From NCBI RefSeq assembly GCF_030646155.1, contig NZ_JAUTDN010000003.1, positions 186,001 through 250,000 on the forward strand: a DNA stretch of 64,000 bases. Direction: 5' to 3'. This stretch comes from Conexibacter sp. CPCC 205762 (GTDB lineage: Bacteria; Actinomycetota; Thermoleophilia; Solirubrobacterales; Solirubrobacteraceae). Under the pieces are notes generated by a model. It was not told the origin of the DNA. It did not search any database and worked only from the letters and a program-made list of their open reading frames with translations. Of the stretch, positions 1-9,387 are shown piece after piece. Both the position numbers and the translations under genes were made by a program. Position 1 is the first letter of the stretch, and each line of letters begins with the position of its first letter.

Positions 1-702
1 GCCGGCGCCGCGCGGGCCGACGAGATGGTCGCCGGGGACGCGGCAGTCCGTGAAGGTGAGCGGGCGCGTGTCCGACGCGTTCCAGCCCATCTTGCGGTAC
101 GGCGTGCCCTGCTCGTAGCCGGGCGTGCCGTTGGGCACGAGGATGTTCGAGATCTCCTTGCGGCCGCGCGCGTCGATGTCGGTGACCGCGGTGATCACGA
201 CGCAGCCCGAGATCTCGGTGCCGGCGTTGGTGATGAACTGCTTGGCGCCGTTGATGACCCAGTCGCCTCTGTCGAGCGTCACGCGCGTCTGCACGTTGCC
301 GGCGTCGGAGCCGGCCTCGGGCTCGGTCAGGCCGAAGGCGCCGAGCTTCTCGCCGGCGGTCAGCTGCGGCAGCCAGTCGCGCTTCTGCTCCCCGCTCCCG
401 AACAGGTAGATCGGCTGCGTGCCGAGCGAGGTGTGCGCGCAGAGCGTGATCGCGACCGACGAGTCGACCCGCGCCAGCTCCTCGACGACGATCGCGTACG
501 CCATCGTGTCCGCCCCCGCGCCCCCGACCTCCTCGGGGAACGGGATCCCCATCAGGTTCAGCTCCCCGAGCCGTCTCACCAGCTCGTAGGGGAACGCCTT
601 GGTGCGGTCGAGCTCCTCCGCGACAGGCGCGATCTCCTGCTCGGCGAACTCGCGCACCGTGCTGCGCAGCAGCCGGTGGTCGTCTGAGAGGTCGAAGTCC
701 AT
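1..702 (-). CDS. Acyl-CoA dehydrogenase, N-terminal part (cut by window start)
   Basis: The reading frame runs on the minus strand from ATG at 702 off the left edge, giving 234 codons of an expected ~380. The translation begins MDFDLSDDHRLLRSTVREFA and contains the acyl-CoA dehydrogenase landmarks FGLTEPEAGSD (FAD/substrate region) and FITNAG, then a middle beta domain ending in KMGWNASDTRPL and CRVPGDHLVG. These are typical of short-chain/butyryl-CoA-type enzymes that oxidise acyl-CoA to enoyl-CoA with FAD. The catalytic C-terminal domain lies outside the window, so substrate class cannot be judged. It is not preceded by the ACCAAGC-N4-GCTTGGT operator found further right, so it is probably not part of that regulon. 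Confidence 0.9.
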   Translation of the reverse strand, partial: MDFDLSDDHRLLRSTVREFAEQEIAPVAEELDRTKAFPYELVRRLGELNLMGIPFPEEVGGAGADTMAYAIVVEELARVDSSVAITLCAHTSLGTQPIYLFGSGEQKRDWLPQLTAGEKLGAFGLTEPEAGSDAGNVQTRVTLDRGDWVINGAKQFITNAGTEISGCVVITAVTDIDARGRKEISNILVPNGTPGYEQGTPYRKMGWNASDTRPLTFTDCRVPGDHLVGPRGAG

Positions 703-768
703 GGCCGGGCACGATACCGAACGGCCATTCGGATTTCGAGCGGACGCTCGGTGTGGCAGCTTGCTGCC

Positions 769-1395
769 TCACGGCCGGCGCGCGACCAGACGCTCGACCG
801 GCGCCACCGTCCGCAGCCACTCGTCAGCGTCCTGGTCGATCCAGCGGGCGAGCGCGAAGATCTCCGCCACAGCGCTGCCGGCGTCGACGTCGAGCAGACA
901 GTCGTGATGGGCGATCCTGTTCCGCAGGCGCTGCAACCGCCGCAGCACCGTTGCAACCGCCTCCCGCGACGGGCGTTCATGTGGGAATGCGGCATGCAGA
1001 CGGTCACGCCACAGTTCGTCGTAGCGACGGCCGAGCAGCGCGACCCAGAAGCCGAACGACAGCCCGGCGACAACTCGATCACGCGTGATCTCCTGCTCGG
1101 AAGGCAACCGCTCGACGGCGCCGACGACCTGCCTGACCGCCCACGGGCGCAGGACCTCGAAGTCGAGCACCCACGTCGCCGCCAACGGCGCTTGCGGTTG
1201 CCCTGCCCCGAGACATGCGTCGATCGCGTTCCGCAAGAGCAGCTCGCTCCAGTGGATGAGTGAGAACAGCTCAGTGCTTAATTCCAGGTGCCAGTTGTAC
1301 AGCGCAACAGCTCTCGTGTGATCGCCGCCCGCGGCATCACGAAAGCGGCCGAATCGCCCTTCCGAAAGCCATCTGATCGCTTGCTCCTGATCCAT
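769..1395 (-). CDS. Abi-like HEPN-type protein (candidate abortive infection RNase)
   Basis: This 208-residue protein looks like the Abi_2/AbiD-F family. An early ALYNWHLELS segment is followed by a helical stretch with LLRNAIDACL, then LSFGFWVALLGRRYDELW, and near residue 160 the segment RLRNRIAHHD. RNRIAHH fits the R-x(4-6)-H signature of HEPN ribonucleases. Members of this family are known as phage-exclusion or toxin-like proteins; activity here is inferred. No antitoxin-like partner is adjacent. On the minus strand a TAGCGT -10-like hexamer lies 9 nt before the ATG, so the mRNA may be nearly leaderless. The gene stands alone between an acyl-CoA dehydrogenase and a divergently oriented TetR gene. 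Confidence 0.72.
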   Translation of the reverse strand: MDQEQAIRWLSEGRFGRFRDAAGGDHTRAVALYNWHLELSTELFSLIHWSELLLRNAIDACLGAGQPQAPLAATWVLDFEVLRPWAVRQVVGAVERLPSEQEITRDRVVAGLSFGFWVALLGRRYDELWRDRLHAAFPHERPSREAVATVLRRLQRLRNRIAHHDCLLDVDAGSAVAEIFALARWIDQDADEWLRTVAPVERLVARRP

Positions 1396-1567
1396 CGGAC
1401 AGGTACGCTAATGGTCCACGCCCCGTTCCCGCCTCTGACTTCGCCAGAAGTTACGCGGCCGGGGCGGTGTCGTTAAGAAGTGGTTGCAAAGCGCGCGTCT
1501 GCTGTTGCATTTGCACCGAGGGGGCGTTCGGTTTTTGGGGCGGGCGGCGGTATCGTGAGGCGCGACG

Positions 1568-2182
1568 ATGGTCACGCCCCCGACACGACCGGCGCTGCGG
1601 CGCCGCTATGACGCCAAGCGCGAGGCGGTCGTGGAGGCGGCGGCGGAGCTGTTCGCCGAGCGCGGCTACCACGCGACGACGATGCAGGATCTGACCGAGG
1701 CGACGGGGCTGACGGCCGGCGGGCTGTACCACTACATCGGCTCCAAGGAGCAGTTGCTGATCGCGATCTGCGACGCGCTGATGGAGCCGCTGCTGGAGCG
1801 GGTCGACGCGCTCGACCTCGACGCGCTCGCGCCCGAGCAGGCGCTGCGGGCGCTCGTCGGCGCGTGGGTCGAGCAGGTCGCCAGCCACCGCCAGCACATG
1901 ATCGTCTTCCTGCAGGAGCGGCATGTGATCGAGCGCGAGCCGCAGTGGAGACACGTCGCCGGCAGCCGCAAGCGGTTCGAGCGCATGCTGGAGCAGACGC
2001 TGGAGCGGGTCGAGCGCGACGGCGCCCGCTTCGGCGACCGCCGGCTGACGACCTTCGCGCTGCTCGGCATGGTCAACCACCTGCCGCAGTGGTACCGCCC
2101 CCGCGGCCGCCTCTCCACCGGCGAGATCGCGCGCGGCTTCTGCGACATGGTGCTCGGCCCGGCGCCGGCCGATCCGCAGTAG
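1568..2182 (+). CDS. TetR/AcrR family transcriptional regulator
   Basis: A 204-residue regulator with the TetR N-terminal DNA-binding domain at about residues 10-60 (VEAAAELFAERGYHATTM, then LTEATGLTAGGLYHYIGSKE). The C-terminal ligand domain has a WYRPRGRLS segment like regulators of acyl-CoA metabolism. The start is ATG 1568. A TATCGT hexamer 11 nt upstream and the absence of a good ribosome-binding site suggest a very short leader. The ~170 bases between it and the divergent Abi-like gene contain repeats around TTGCA (1487-1521) that could be operator material. No target gene is obvious: the next gene downstream is another regulator. Confidence 0.88.
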   Translation: MVTPPTRPALRRRYDAKREAVVEAAAELFAERGYHATTMQDLTEATGLTAGGLYHYIGSKEQLLIAICDALMEPLLERVDALDLDALAPEQALRALVGAWVEQVASHRQHMIVFLQERHVIEREPQWRHVAGSRKRFERMLEQTLERVERDGARFGDRRLTTFALLGMVNHLPQWYRPRGRLSTGEIARGFCDMVLGPAPADPQ

Positions 2183-2209
2183 GGCGACGGCGGCCGCGCG
2201 GCGGCAGCA

Positions 2210-2224
2210 TTACCTGCCAGGTAA
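2210..2224. promoter_or_regulatory. 15-bp palindrome, candidate operator of the XRE regulator
   Basis: TTACCTG-C-CAGGTAA is a perfect inverted repeat with 7-bp arms and a single central base, 36 bases before the ATG of the helix-turn-helix gene at 2261. Its position in an otherwise GC-rich 78-base gap suggests an autoregulatory binding site. The binding protein is inferred. Confidence 0.5.
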
Positions 2225-2260
2225 GCGACGCGCCGCACGCGGCGAGCTAAGGTCGCCGCC

Positions 2261-3097
2261 ATGGCGAGCACCGCGATCACCCAGGACATCCGCGCCGGCG
2301 TCGGGCCGCTGCTGCGCGACTGGCGTCGCCGGCGGCGGCTGAGCCAGCTCGATCTCGCGCTCGAGGCCGGCATCTCGGCCCGCCACCTCAGCTTCGTCGA
2401 GACCGGCCGCTCGAAGCCGAGCGCCGAGATGGTGCTGCGGCTGGCCGAGCAGCTCGACGTGCCGCTGCGCGAGCGCAACCAGCTGCTGCTCGCCGGCGGC
2501 TGGGCGCCCGCCTACGAGGAGCGCGACCTGGAGGCGCCCGAGCTGGCGCCGGTCCACGACGCGATCCAGCGGGTGCTCGACGGCCACGACCCCTACCCGG
2601 CGCTCGTCGTCGACCGCCACTGGAACCTCGTCGCGGCCAACCACAGCGTCGCGCTCCTGACCGCCGGCGTCGCGCCGGAGCTGCTGCGTCCGCCGCTCAA
2701 CGCGATGCGGCTCGCGCTCCACCCCGGCGGCCTCGCGCCGCGGATCGTCAACCACGGCGAGTGGCGCGCGCACCTGCTGGAGCGGCTCGCGCGACAGGTC
2801 GCGGTCACGGGCGACAGCGGGCTGCAGGCGCTGCTGGAGGAGGTCGTCGCCCACCCCGCGCCCGGCGGCGACGACGAGGGCGACGCCGCCGCCCCGCCCG
2901 CGCCCTCCGGCCACGACCTCGCCGGCCGCATCGCGGTGCCGCTGCGGCTGCGGATCGACGGCGGCGAGCTGCAGCTGATCTCGATCGTCTCGACCTTCGG
3001 CACCGCGACCGACGTGACCGTCGCGGAGCTGTCGATCGAGGCATTCTTCCCGGCCGACGAGCAGACCGCCGCGCTGCTGCGCGCACGGGCGGCGTAG
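2261..3097 (+). CDS. XRE-family regulator with MmyB-like ligand-binding domain
   Basis: A 278-residue protein. Residues ~17-75 form an XRE helix-turn-helix ([36 protein letters not shown]). The rest matches the MmyB-like PAS-type domain common in actinobacteria: [17 protein letters not shown], then [20 protein letters not shown] and a C-terminal [20 protein letters not shown]. Such proteins usually bind small hydrophobic ligands and regulate a neighbouring oxidoreductase, but no such neighbour is present: the next gene is a response regulator. A perfect palindrome at 2210-2224 is a likely operator. Ligand and targets are unknown. Confidence 0.88.
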   Translation: MASTAITQDIRAGVGPLLRDWRRRRRLSQLDLALEAGISARHLSFVETGRSKPSAEMVLRLAEQLDVPLRERNQLLLAGGWAPAYEERDLEAPELAPVHDAIQRVLDGHDPYPALVVDRHWNLVAANHSVALLTAGVAPELLRPPLNAMRLALHPGGLAPRIVNHGEWRAHLLERLARQVAVTGDSGLQALLEEVVAHPAPGGDDEGDAAAPPAPSGHDLAGRIAVPLRLRIDGGELQLISIVSTFGTATDVTVAELSIEAFFPADEQTAALLRARAA

Positions 3098-3101
3098 CCC
3101 G

Positions 3102-3118
3102 CTCACGTCCTCTTCATG
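3102..3118. promoter_or_regulatory. Candidate response-regulator box CTCAC-N6-TTCAYG (copy 1)
   Basis: CTCAC, six bases, then TTCATG, 24 bases before the ATG of the response regulator gene. The same pattern (CTCAC-N6-TTCACG) occurs at 5241-5257 before the lipoprotein/MacAB operon. Two half-sites about one helical turn apart suit an OmpR-family regulator. A TACGCT -10-like element follows at 3128-3133. Confidence 0.4.
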
Positions 3119-3141
3119 TTGGCGCCGTACGCTCGCCGCCG

Positions 3142-3822
3142 ATGCGAGTGATGGTCGTCGACGACGAGCCGGCGATGCGCGAGGCGCTGGAGCTGGCGCT
3201 GCGGCTGGACGGCTTCGAGGTGCAGCTCGCGACCGACGGGCGCGACGCGATCCGCCAGCTGCCGAGCGCGCGGCCCGACGTCGTCCTGCTCGACGTGCTG
3301 ATGCCGGAGCTGGACGGGATCGAGGTCTGCCGCCGGATGCGCGACGCCGGCGACCGCACGCCCGTGCTGATGCTGACCGCCCGCGACGAGGTCGACGACC
3401 GCGTCGCGGGGCTGGAGGCGGGCGCCGACGACTACCTCGCCAAGCCGTTCGCGCTGCCGGAGCTGCTGGCGCGGCTGAAGGCGCTGCTGCGGCGCACCGG
3501 CTGGGCCGAGAACGCCGAGCTGCTGCGCTTCGACGACCTCGAGCTCGATCCCGCCGCCTGCGAGGCGTCGCGCGACGGGGAGCTGCTGACGCTGACGCGG
3601 ACCGAGTTCGTGCTGCTGGAGCTGTTCCTGCGCCACCCGCGCCAGGTGCTGTCGCGGACGCAGATCGTCGAGCACGTGTGGGGCTACGACTTCGGCCCGA
3701 CCTCGAACTCGATCGACGTCTACGTCGGCTACCTGCGGCGCAAGACCGAGGCCGGTGGCGGCGAGCGGCTGCTGCACACCGTGCGCGGCGTCGGCTACGT
3801 GCTGCGGCAGTCGCGCAGATGA
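3142..3822 (+). CDS. OmpR/PhoB-family response regulator
   Basis: A 226-residue two-domain regulator. The receiver domain has the acidic pair at residues 7-8 (MVVDDEP), the phospho-acceptor Asp51 in [13 protein letters not shown] and the conserved Lys in DDYLAKPF. The C-terminal winged helix has [16 protein letters not shown] and [12 protein letters not shown], ending with [12 protein letters not shown] 3142 is chosen because the receiver domain begins there; upstream sequence in the same frame lies inside the previous gene. A -10-like TACGCT 8 nt upstream implies a leaderless mRNA. The stop overlaps the start of the kinase gene by 4 nt (ATGA), so the two are cotranscribed. It probably controls the lipoprotein/ABC operon downstream. 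Confidence 0.95.
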   Translation: MRVMVVDDEPAMREALELALRLDGFEVQLATDGRDAIRQLPSARPDVVLLDVLMPELDGIEVCRRMRDAGDRTPVLMLTARDEVDDRVAGLEAGADDYLAKPFALPELLARLKALLRRTGWAENAELLRFDDLELDPAACEASRDGELLTLTRTEFVLLELFLRHPRQVLSRTQIVEHVWGYDFGPTSNSIDVYVGYLRRKTEAGGGERLLHTVRGVGYVLRQSRR

Positions 3823-5234
3823 GCTTCCGGCGGCGGATCGTGGTGCTCGTCGCCGCGGCCGTCGCGGTCGCGATCGTCGGCGCGTCGGCGCTGATCTACG
3901 TCGTCATGCGCAGCGAGCTGACGAGCGGCCTCGACGAGCGCCTCCAGACGCAGGCGCCGAGAGTGATCTTCGCCGCCAGAGGGATGGCGCCCGTCTCCCC
4001 CGCCAGCCCGCTGCGACAGGGCGTGAGACGCACCCGGTCGGACTTCAGACGGACCGTGCTCAGCACCGACGACGGCTCGATCGGCGAGGCGATGGGCGTG
4101 CTCGTGCCCGGCCCGCTCGGCGCCTCGGGCACCGTCGCGCAGCTCGTCAAGCGCGACGGCGCGGTGGTCGGCGGGCTCGCCGGCGGTCCGGCGCTGCCGC
4201 TGAGCGACAGAACGTTCGCGGTCGCCGCCGGCAGAGCGGACTCGTTCTACTCCGACGCGACCGTCGACGGCGTCGAGGTGCGGATGCTGACCGTCAAGGC
4301 GCCGGACGGCTCGGCGCTGACGGTCGCCGAGTCGCGCTCGAACGTCGACGACGCGCTCCACCGCCTGCTGGCGATCCTCGCCGGCGTCAGCGGCGCAGGC
4401 GTCGCCGCCGCGGCCGGGCTCGGCGTGCTCGTCTCGCGACGGGCGCTGACGCCGGTCGTCGCGCTGACCGACGCGACCGCGCACGTCGCCGCGACGCAGG
4501 ACCTCAGCCGCCGCCTCGAGACGGGCGGATCGACCGACGAGCTGGCGCGCCTGGCCGGCAGCTTCAACACGATGCTGGCCGCGCTCGACGGCGCCCGCAG
4601 CGCGCAGCGGCAGCTCGTCGCCGACGCCTCGCACGAGCTGCGCACGCCGCTGACGGCGGTGCGGACCTCGATCGAGGCGCTTGCCGGCGCGCCCGACCTG
4701 CCGGCCGGCGAGCGCGCCCGCGTGCTGGCCGCGACGCAGGCGCAGCTGGAGGACCTCAGCCTGCTGATCGGCGACCTCGTCGACCTCGCGCGGCCGGCCG
4801 CGCCCGCCGAGGAGCTGGAGGAGGTGCGGCTCGACCTGCTGGTCGAGGAGCAGGTGCAGCGCGCCCGCCGCCACGCGCCGGGCGCCGAGTTCGAGCTCGA
4901 CGCCCGCGCGAGCGTCGTGCAGGCGGTGCCGGCGCGACTGCACCGCGCGGTCGCGAACCTGCTCGACAACGCCGTCAAGCACGGCGACGGGCGCGTCGAG
5001 GTCGCGGTCGGCGCCGGCGAGGTGAGCGTGCGCGACCGCGGGCCCGGGTTCGCGCAGGAGGACCTGCCGCACGTCTTCGACCGCTTCTACCGCGCCCGCA
5101 GAGCGCGCGGCCTGCCCGGCTCCGGCCTCGGGCTGGCGATCGTGCGGCAGGTGGCGGAGGCGCACGGCGGCAGCGTGCGGGCCGAGACGGCCGCCGGCGG
5201 CGGCGCGCGGCTGGTCCTCTCACTGCCCTCCTAA
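3819..5234 (+). CDS. Sensor histidine kinase (HAMP, HisKA, HATPase)
   Basis: A 471-residue membrane kinase, partner of the preceding regulator (ATGA overlap). Membrane segments lie at about residues 6-28 and 185-210 and flank an extracytoplasmic sensor region. A HAMP linker follows. The HisKA motif [14 protein letters not shown] carries the phosphorylated His272, and the ATP-binding lobe shows [18 protein letters not shown] and GSGLGLAIV. The sensor region resembles no domain I can name, so the signal is unknown. The kinase is followed, after a 75-base gap containing a second copy of the candidate regulator box, by a lipoprotein and a MacAB-type transporter, a common arrangement for cell-envelope stress systems. 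Confidence 0.94.
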   Translation: MSFRRRIVVLVAAAVAVAIVGASALIYVVMRSELTSGLDERLQTQAPRVIFAARGMAPVSPASPLRQGVRRTRSDFRRTVLSTDDGSIGEAMGVLVPGPLGASGTVAQLVKRDGAVVGGLAGGPALPLSDRTFAVAAGRADSFYSDATVDGVEVRMLTVKAPDGSALTVAESRSNVDDALHRLLAILAGVSGAGVAAAAGLGVLVSRRALTPVVALTDATAHVAATQDLSRRLETGGSTDELARLAGSFNTMLAALDGARSAQRQLVADASHELRTPLTAVRTSIEALAGAPDLPAGERARVLAATQAQLEDLSLLIGDLVDLARPAAPAEELEEVRLDLLVEEQVQRARRHAPGAEFELDARASVVQAVPARLHRAVANLLDNAVKHGDGRVEVAVGAGEVSVRDRGPGFAQEDLPHVFDRFYRARRARGLPGSGLGLAIVRQVAEAHGGSVRAETAAGGGARLVLSLPS

Positions 5235-5240
5235 ACGGCT

Positions 5241-5257
5241 CTCACCGGTCCTTCACG
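5241..5257. promoter_or_regulatory. Candidate response-regulator box CTCAC-N6-TTCAYG (copy 2)
   Basis: CTCAC, six bases, TTCACG, located between the histidine kinase and the lipoprotein gene and matching the box at 3102-3118. This suggests that the response regulator controls both its own gene and the transporter operon. The sites were found by eye only. Confidence 0.4.
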
Positions 5258-5309
5258 CGGCGGAAGTTCGATGGCTGCAGTGCCAATCGGACCCCGGAGG
5301 AGATCGCCC

Positions 5310-5828
5310 GTGACCAGACCGTTTCGCCCCGTCCCGCCGCTGCTCGCGCTGCTGTGCGCGACGGTCGCGCTCGCCGCCTGCGGCTCGGGCTCCGGCTCGG
5401 GAGACGGCGGCAAGAGCGACGAGGAGCAGCGGCTCGCCTACGTCGACTGCCTGCGCGACGAGGGGATCGACGTCGTCAGCAGCGGCAGAGGAATCGGCAT
5501 ACGAATGGGCCAGGTCGGGAGAGCGGAGAGCGGCCCGCGGATGGACGACAGCAGAAGAGCGTTCGACACCTGCCGCAAGAAGACCGGCTGGGCGCCGCCG
5601 GAGCCGACCGAGGCGCAGCAGCAGGAGATGCAGCAGAGAGGGCTCGCATTCGCGCGCTGCATGCGCGAGCACGGCGCCGACGTGCCCGATCCGGCGGCCG
5701 ACGGCAGAATGACGCTCAGAGTCGACCGCGGCAACAGTGCCGTCTTCGAGCGGGCGCAGAGAGCGTGCGGCAGAGTCTTCGGCGGCGGCAGCTTCGCGCC
5801 GGCGGCGACGGCCACGCCGGCCGGGTGA
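5310..5828 (+). CDS. Lipoprotein of the CMREHG family
   Basis: GTG 5310 is preferred over the ATG at 5271, because GGAGGAG lies 7 nt before it and the signal peptide then starts correctly. The 172-residue product has a basic start (TRPFRP), a hydrophobic core and the lipobox LAAC, so it should be a lipid-anchored exported protein. It contains paired cysteine segments, YVDCLRDEG...TCRKKTGW and [19 protein letters not shown]. This pattern is typical of small actinobacterial lipoproteins encoded next to MacAB-like transporters; their function is not established. AGA is used for about half of its arginines. It is followed, with a GTGA/ATG junction, by the membrane-fusion protein gene. Confidence 0.85.
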   Translation: MTRPFRPVPPLLALLCATVALAACGSGSGSGDGGKSDEEQRLAYVDCLRDEGIDVVSSGRGIGIRMGQVGRAESGPRMDDSRRAFDTCRKKTGWAPPEPTEAQQQEMQQRGLAFARCMREHGADVPDPAADGRMTLRVDRGNSAVFERAQRACGRVFGGGSFAPAATATPAG

Positions 5829-5830
5829 GC

Positions 5831-7291
5831 ATGCGCGTGCGGCCGCGCGACGAGCGGGGCGGGGCGGCCGCGGGCGAGCAGCCGGCGGCGGGCGGCCGCT
5901 CGCGTCGCTGGGCGCTGGTCGCGCTGCCGGTCGCCGGCCTCGGGGCGCTGGCGGCGGTCGTCGTCGCCAGCGGGGTCGGCGGCGGCGCGGGCGGGTCGGG
6001 CGCGAGCGGCGGCGGTGGAGGCGTGCGCGGGAGCGAGCGCGTCGCGCGGCGGACGCTGGTCGACAGCGCGACCGTCGACGGCACGCTCGGCTACGGCTCC
6101 AGCCGGCCCGCGCTCGACCGCCGCGGCGGCACGCTCACCTGGCTGCCGCGCACGGGCGCGACGATCCACCCCGGCGAGCGGATCTTCGCGGTCGACGGCG
6201 ACCCGGTGATCCTGCTCGACGGCACGACCCCGGCATGGCGGACGATGAAGGTCGGCGACGAGGGCGCCGACGTGCTCCAGCTCGAGCGCAACCTCGCCGC
6301 GCTCGGCCACGACCCGGGCACGGTCGACGACGAGTACACCGCCGCGACGGCGGCGGCCGTGCGCGCCTGGCAGGACGACTGGGGGATGGCGGAGAGCGGC
6401 CGCGTGGAGCTGGGCGACGTCGTCTTCCTGCCCGGCGCGCGGCGGGTCTCGAAGCTGACCGGCACGCTCGGCGAGTCGGGCGGCGGCGGCGGAAACGCGC
6501 CCGCGAGCTGGGACGGCGGTCAGCTTCAGACCTCATTCGCCACCGACACCGCGCCCACAGGAACAGTTCCTGCCACCACCGTTCCGACCACGCCAGAGAC
6601 GACCCCGCAAACGACGCCGACCACGCCTCAGACGCAGGCGACGACGCCGCAGACCCAGCCGCAGACGAGAACGGAGCCGCAGACGCAGACGCAGCCATCC
6701 GCGCGAACGACGCCAGAGACCCAGCCGAGCGATCGGGACGGAGGCCGCACGCCCGCCGGCTCCGGCCCCGCAGACAGCGACTCGGGCGACGGGAGCGGCG
6801 GCGGCTCCAACCCGGGCACCGAGGTGCTGCAGACGACCGCGACGCGGCGGGTCGTGACCGCGCAGGTCGACGCGGCCGACCAGACGCTGGCGCGCGTCGG
6901 CGCGCGGGCGACGGTGGAGCTGCCGGGCGGCAGGCGGCTGGCGGGGCGGATCGTCAAGGTCGGCACGGTCGCGAGCGGCGGCGGCGCGCCCGGCGAAGGC
7001 GACGCGGACCCGACCGTGCCGGTCACGATCAGGCTGCGCTCCGAGCGCGGCGCCGGCCGGCTCGACCAGGCGCCGGTGATCGTCGAGCTGGCGCGCGAGA
7101 CCCGCCGCAACGTGCTCGCGGTGCCGGTGACGGCGCTGATCGCGCGGGCAGGCGGCGGCTACGCCGTCAGCGTCGTGCGCGGCGGCAGAGCGCACGACGT
7201 GCCGGTCCAGCCGGGCCTCTTCGCCGACGGCTACGTCGAGCTGACCGGCGGCGGCGTGCGCGCCGGCGACCGCGTCCAGGTGCCGCGATGA
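5831..7291 (+). CDS. Membrane-fusion (MacA/HlyD-like) protein with peptidoglycan-binding domain
   Basis: An ~486-residue periplasm-facing adaptor for the ABC transporter encoded next. One membrane segment lies near residues 25-45 ([20 protein letters not shown]). It is followed by an HlyD-like half, then a PG_binding_1 module ([18 protein letters not shown] to [10 protein letters not shown]) that would hold it at the cell wall. A long linker of about 60 residues rich in T, P and Q (bases 6570-6740) comes next, then the second half ([32 protein letters not shown]). ATG 5831 is given; GTG 5825, overlapping the previous stop, is equally possible. The 3' end overlaps the ATPase gene by 4 nt. The linker is low-complexity and probably spans the wall. 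Confidence 0.88.
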   Translation: MRVRPRDERGGAAAGEQPAAGGRSRRWALVALPVAGLGALAAVVVASGVGGGAGGSGASGGGGGVRGSERVARRTLVDSATVDGTLGYGSSRPALDRRGGTLTWLPRTGATIHPGERIFAVDGDPVILLDGTTPAWRTMKVGDEGADVLQLERNLAALGHDPGTVDDEYTAATAAAVRAWQDDWGMAESGRVELGDVVFLPGARRVSKLTGTLGESGGGGGNAPASWDGGQLQTSFATDTAPTGTVPATTVPTTPETTPQTTPTTPQTQATTPQTQPQTRTEPQTQTQPSARTTPETQPSDRDGGRTPAGSGPADSDSGDGSGGGSNPGTEVLQTTATRRVVTAQVDAADQTLARVGARATVELPGGRRLAGRIVKVGTVASGGGAPGEGDADPTVPVTIRLRSERGAGRLDQAPVIVELARETRRNVLAVPVTALIARAGGGYAVSVVRGGRAHDVPVQPGLFADGYVELTGGGVRAGDRVQVPR

Positions 7292-8031
7292 CGGGCCTTC
7301 GCCGCCCGTCCGCGACGCCCGCCGCCGCCGACGCGCCGCCGCGCCCGCGCCACGCCGGCGACGCCCGCGCGAGCGCCTGGCCCGTGCTGGAGCTGGACGA
7401 CGTCACGAAGCGGTACCCGGGCGTGACCGCGCTCGACCGCGTCTCGCTGCGGATCGAGGCCGGCGAGCTGCTCGCGATCGTCGGGCCGTCCGGCTCGGGC
7501 AAGTCGACGCTGCTGCAGATCATGGGCACGCTCGACCGGCCGACCAGCGGCCGCGTGCTGATCGAAGGGCGCGACGCCGCCGAATGCGACGACGGCGAGC
7601 TGGCCGCGCTGCGCGCCCGCCGGATCGGCTTCGTCTTCCAGCAGTTCTTCCTGCTCGACGGCGCCAGCGCGCTCGACAACGTCGCCGACGGGCTGCTCTA
7701 CAGCGGCATGCCGCGGCGGCGCCGGCGCGAGCAGGCGCGCGCCGCGCTCGAACGGGTCGGCCTCGCGCGGCGCGCCGGCCATCTGCCGTCGCAGCTGTCG
7801 GGCGGCGAGCGTCAGCGGGTCGGGATCGCGCGGGCGATCGTCGCGCGGCCGGCGATCGTGCTCGCCGACGAGCCGACCGGCGCGCTCGACACGGCTCGCG
7901 GCGCCGAGATCGTCGCGCTGCTGCGGGAGCTGAACGACGGCGGCACGACGATCGCCGTGATCACCCACGACCGCGAGATCGCGGCGAGCCTGCCGCGCCA
8001 GGTCGCCGTCCGCGACGGGAGGCTGACATGA
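7288..8031 (+). CDS. ABC transporter ATP-binding protein, MacB/LolD type
   Basis: A 247-residue ATPase with Walker [11 protein letters not shown]-loop FVFQQFFLL, signature [15 protein letters not shown], Walker [13 protein letters not shown] and H-loop VITHD. The first ~27 residues are a variable, Pro/Ala-rich leader before [12 protein letters not shown]. It belongs to the clade working with MacB-type mechanotransmission permeases, which move lipids, peptides or drugs rather than importing solutes. It overlaps both neighbours by ATGA and is therefore an operon member with the fusion protein and the permease. Confidence 0.95.
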   Translation: MTGLRRPSATPAAADAPPRPRHAGDARASAWPVLELDDVTKRYPGVTALDRVSLRIEAGELLAIVGPSGSGKSTLLQIMGTLDRPTSGRVLIEGRDAAECDDGELAALRARRIGFVFQQFFLLDGASALDNVADGLLYSGMPRRRRREQARAALERVGLARRAGHLPSQLSGGERQRVGIARAIVARPAIVLADEPTGALDTARGAEIVALLRELNDGGTTIAVITHDREIAASLPRQVAVRDGRLT

Positions 8032-9293
8032 GCGCTCGCGGCGACGCCGCCCGCGTGCCGGGCAGACGCGGGCGGCGTCGCGGCGAGCGCGACGGCGGCC
8101 GGCGCAGCGGCGACCAGCGCAGCCGCCTGCTCCCCGCCGACGCCCTCCGCCTCGGCGCCCACGGGCTGACGGCCCGCCGCGCCCGCGCGCTGCTGAGCGC
8201 GCTCGGGGTCGCGATCGGCGTCGCGGCGATGGTCGCCGTGCTCGGCGTCGGCGAGTCGAGCCGCACGCGCGTGCTCGACGAGCTGAGAGCGCTCGGCACG
8301 AACCTGCTGACGGTCGGCCCCGGGCAGAGCTTCTTCGGCGACGAGGTGACGCTCCCCGCGACGGCCGCCCCGTCGCTGCGCGGCCTCCCGACCGTGCTGC
8401 AGGCGGCCGGCACGACGAGCATCGACCAGCCGGTGCTGCTGAACGACCGCATCCCGGCCGGGGAGACCGGCGGGATCCAGCTGCTGGCGGCCGAGGCGAA
8501 CCTGCTCGGCGTCGTCGGCGGCAGCCTCAGAAGCGGCCGCTTCCTCGACGGCGCGCTCGTGCGCTACCCGGCGGTCGTGCTCGGCGCGGTGACGGCGAAG
8601 CGGCTCGGGATCGACAGGCCCGGCCAGTCGCTCTTCGTCGGCGGCCGCTGGATGACGATCGCCGGGATCCTGCGCAAGGTGCCGCTCGTGCCCGAGCTGG
8701 ATGCGGCCGCGCTGATCGGCTACCCGGTCGCCCACCGGCTCTTCGGCACGACCCGCAGCGCCTCGAAGCTGTACGTCCGCGCCGACCCCGGCGCGGTCGT
8801 CGCGACGCGGCGGCTGCTGGCGCCCGCGGTCGATCCCGAGGCGCCCGAAGAGGTCGCCGTCAGCCGCCCCTCCGACGCGCTCGCCGCGCAGGCCGCGACC
8901 GAGGACGCGCTGACGGCGCTGCTGCTCGGGCTCGGCTCGGTCGCGCTGCTGGTCGGCGGGATCGGGATCGCGAACGTGATGGTGATCGCGGTGCTGGAGC
9001 GGCGGCGCGAGATCGGGCTGCGGCGGGCGCTCGGCGCGGCCCGCCGCCACATCGCGATCCAGTTCCTCTGCGAGGCGCTGCTGCTGTCCGGGCTGGGCGG
9101 CCTGATGGGCGTGCTGCTCGGCGCCGGCGGCACCGCGATCTACGCCGCGACGCAGGACGTGCGCGCCGTGATCCCGCCGCTGGCGGTCGCCGGCGGGCTC
9201 GTCGCGGCGCTGCTGATGGGCGCGGTCGCGGGCCTCTATCCTGCGCTGCGCGCGACCCGTCTGTCGCCGACAGAAGCCCTGCGTACGGGCTGA
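8028..9293 (+). CDS. MacB-like ABC transporter permease
   Basis: A 421-residue permease. After a ~45-residue Arg-rich cytoplasmic start, the first membrane helix ([22 protein letters not shown]) leads into a MacB periplasmic core domain (residues ~70-270). Three C-terminal helices form the FtsX domain, with the typical [21 protein letters not shown] and a final [19 protein letters not shown]. Partner of the preceding ATPase. Its gene ends the operon: a strong hairpin follows 40 nt after the stop. Confidence 0.94.
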   Translation: MSARGDAARVPGRRGRRRGERDGGRRSGDQRSRLLPADALRLGAHGLTARRARALLSALGVAIGVAAMVAVLGVGESSRTRVLDELRALGTNLLTVGPGQSFFGDEVTLPATAAPSLRGLPTVLQAAGTTSIDQPVLLNDRIPAGETGGIQLLAAEANLLGVVGGSLRSGRFLDGALVRYPAVVLGAVTAKRLGIDRPGQSLFVGGRWMTIAGILRKVPLVPELDAAALIGYPVAHRLFGTTRSASKLYVRADPGAVVATRRLLAPAVDPEAPEEVAVSRPSDALAAQAATEDALTALLLGLGSVALLVGGIGIANVMVIAVLERRREIGLRRALGAARRHIAIQFLCEALLLSGLGGLMGVLLGAGGTAIYAATQDVRAVIPPLAVAGGLVAALLMGAVAGLYPALRATRLSPTEALRTG

Positions 9294-9332
9294 AACGGCC
9301 TTTGTGACAATCGGCTCAACTGCACGGATGCA

Positions 9333-9362
9333 TGCACGCTGCAACGTCCCTTGCAGCGTGCA
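9333..9362 (+). terminator. Hairpin terminator after the MacAB operon
   Basis: TGCACGCTGCAA, loop CGTCCC, TTGCAGCGTGCA: 12 perfect base pairs with a 6-nt loop and no T-run, as is usual for high-GC actinobacteria. It lies 40 nt after the permease stop and just before the promoter of the riboswitch transcript. Confidence 0.75.
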
Positions 9363-9387
9363 GGAAACGGCCTGGTAGGTTCCGACG

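Noticed and set aside
3795..5165. Long minus-strand open frame opposite the histidine kinase
   Set aside because: High GC produces long antisense frames; the plus strand has all kinase motifs in order.
6570..6740. Short repeats rich in ACGCC/CAGAC that could resemble a CRISPR array or satellite
   Set aside because: They encode the in-frame T/P/Q linker of the fusion protein; units are irregular and there are no spacers.
3755..7291. A single 1178-codon open frame covering the kinase, lipoprotein and fusion-protein genes
   Set aside because: Only its last part (from 5831) shows protein-like sequence; the rest is Arg/Ala-rich shadow of the kinase and lipoprotein frames.
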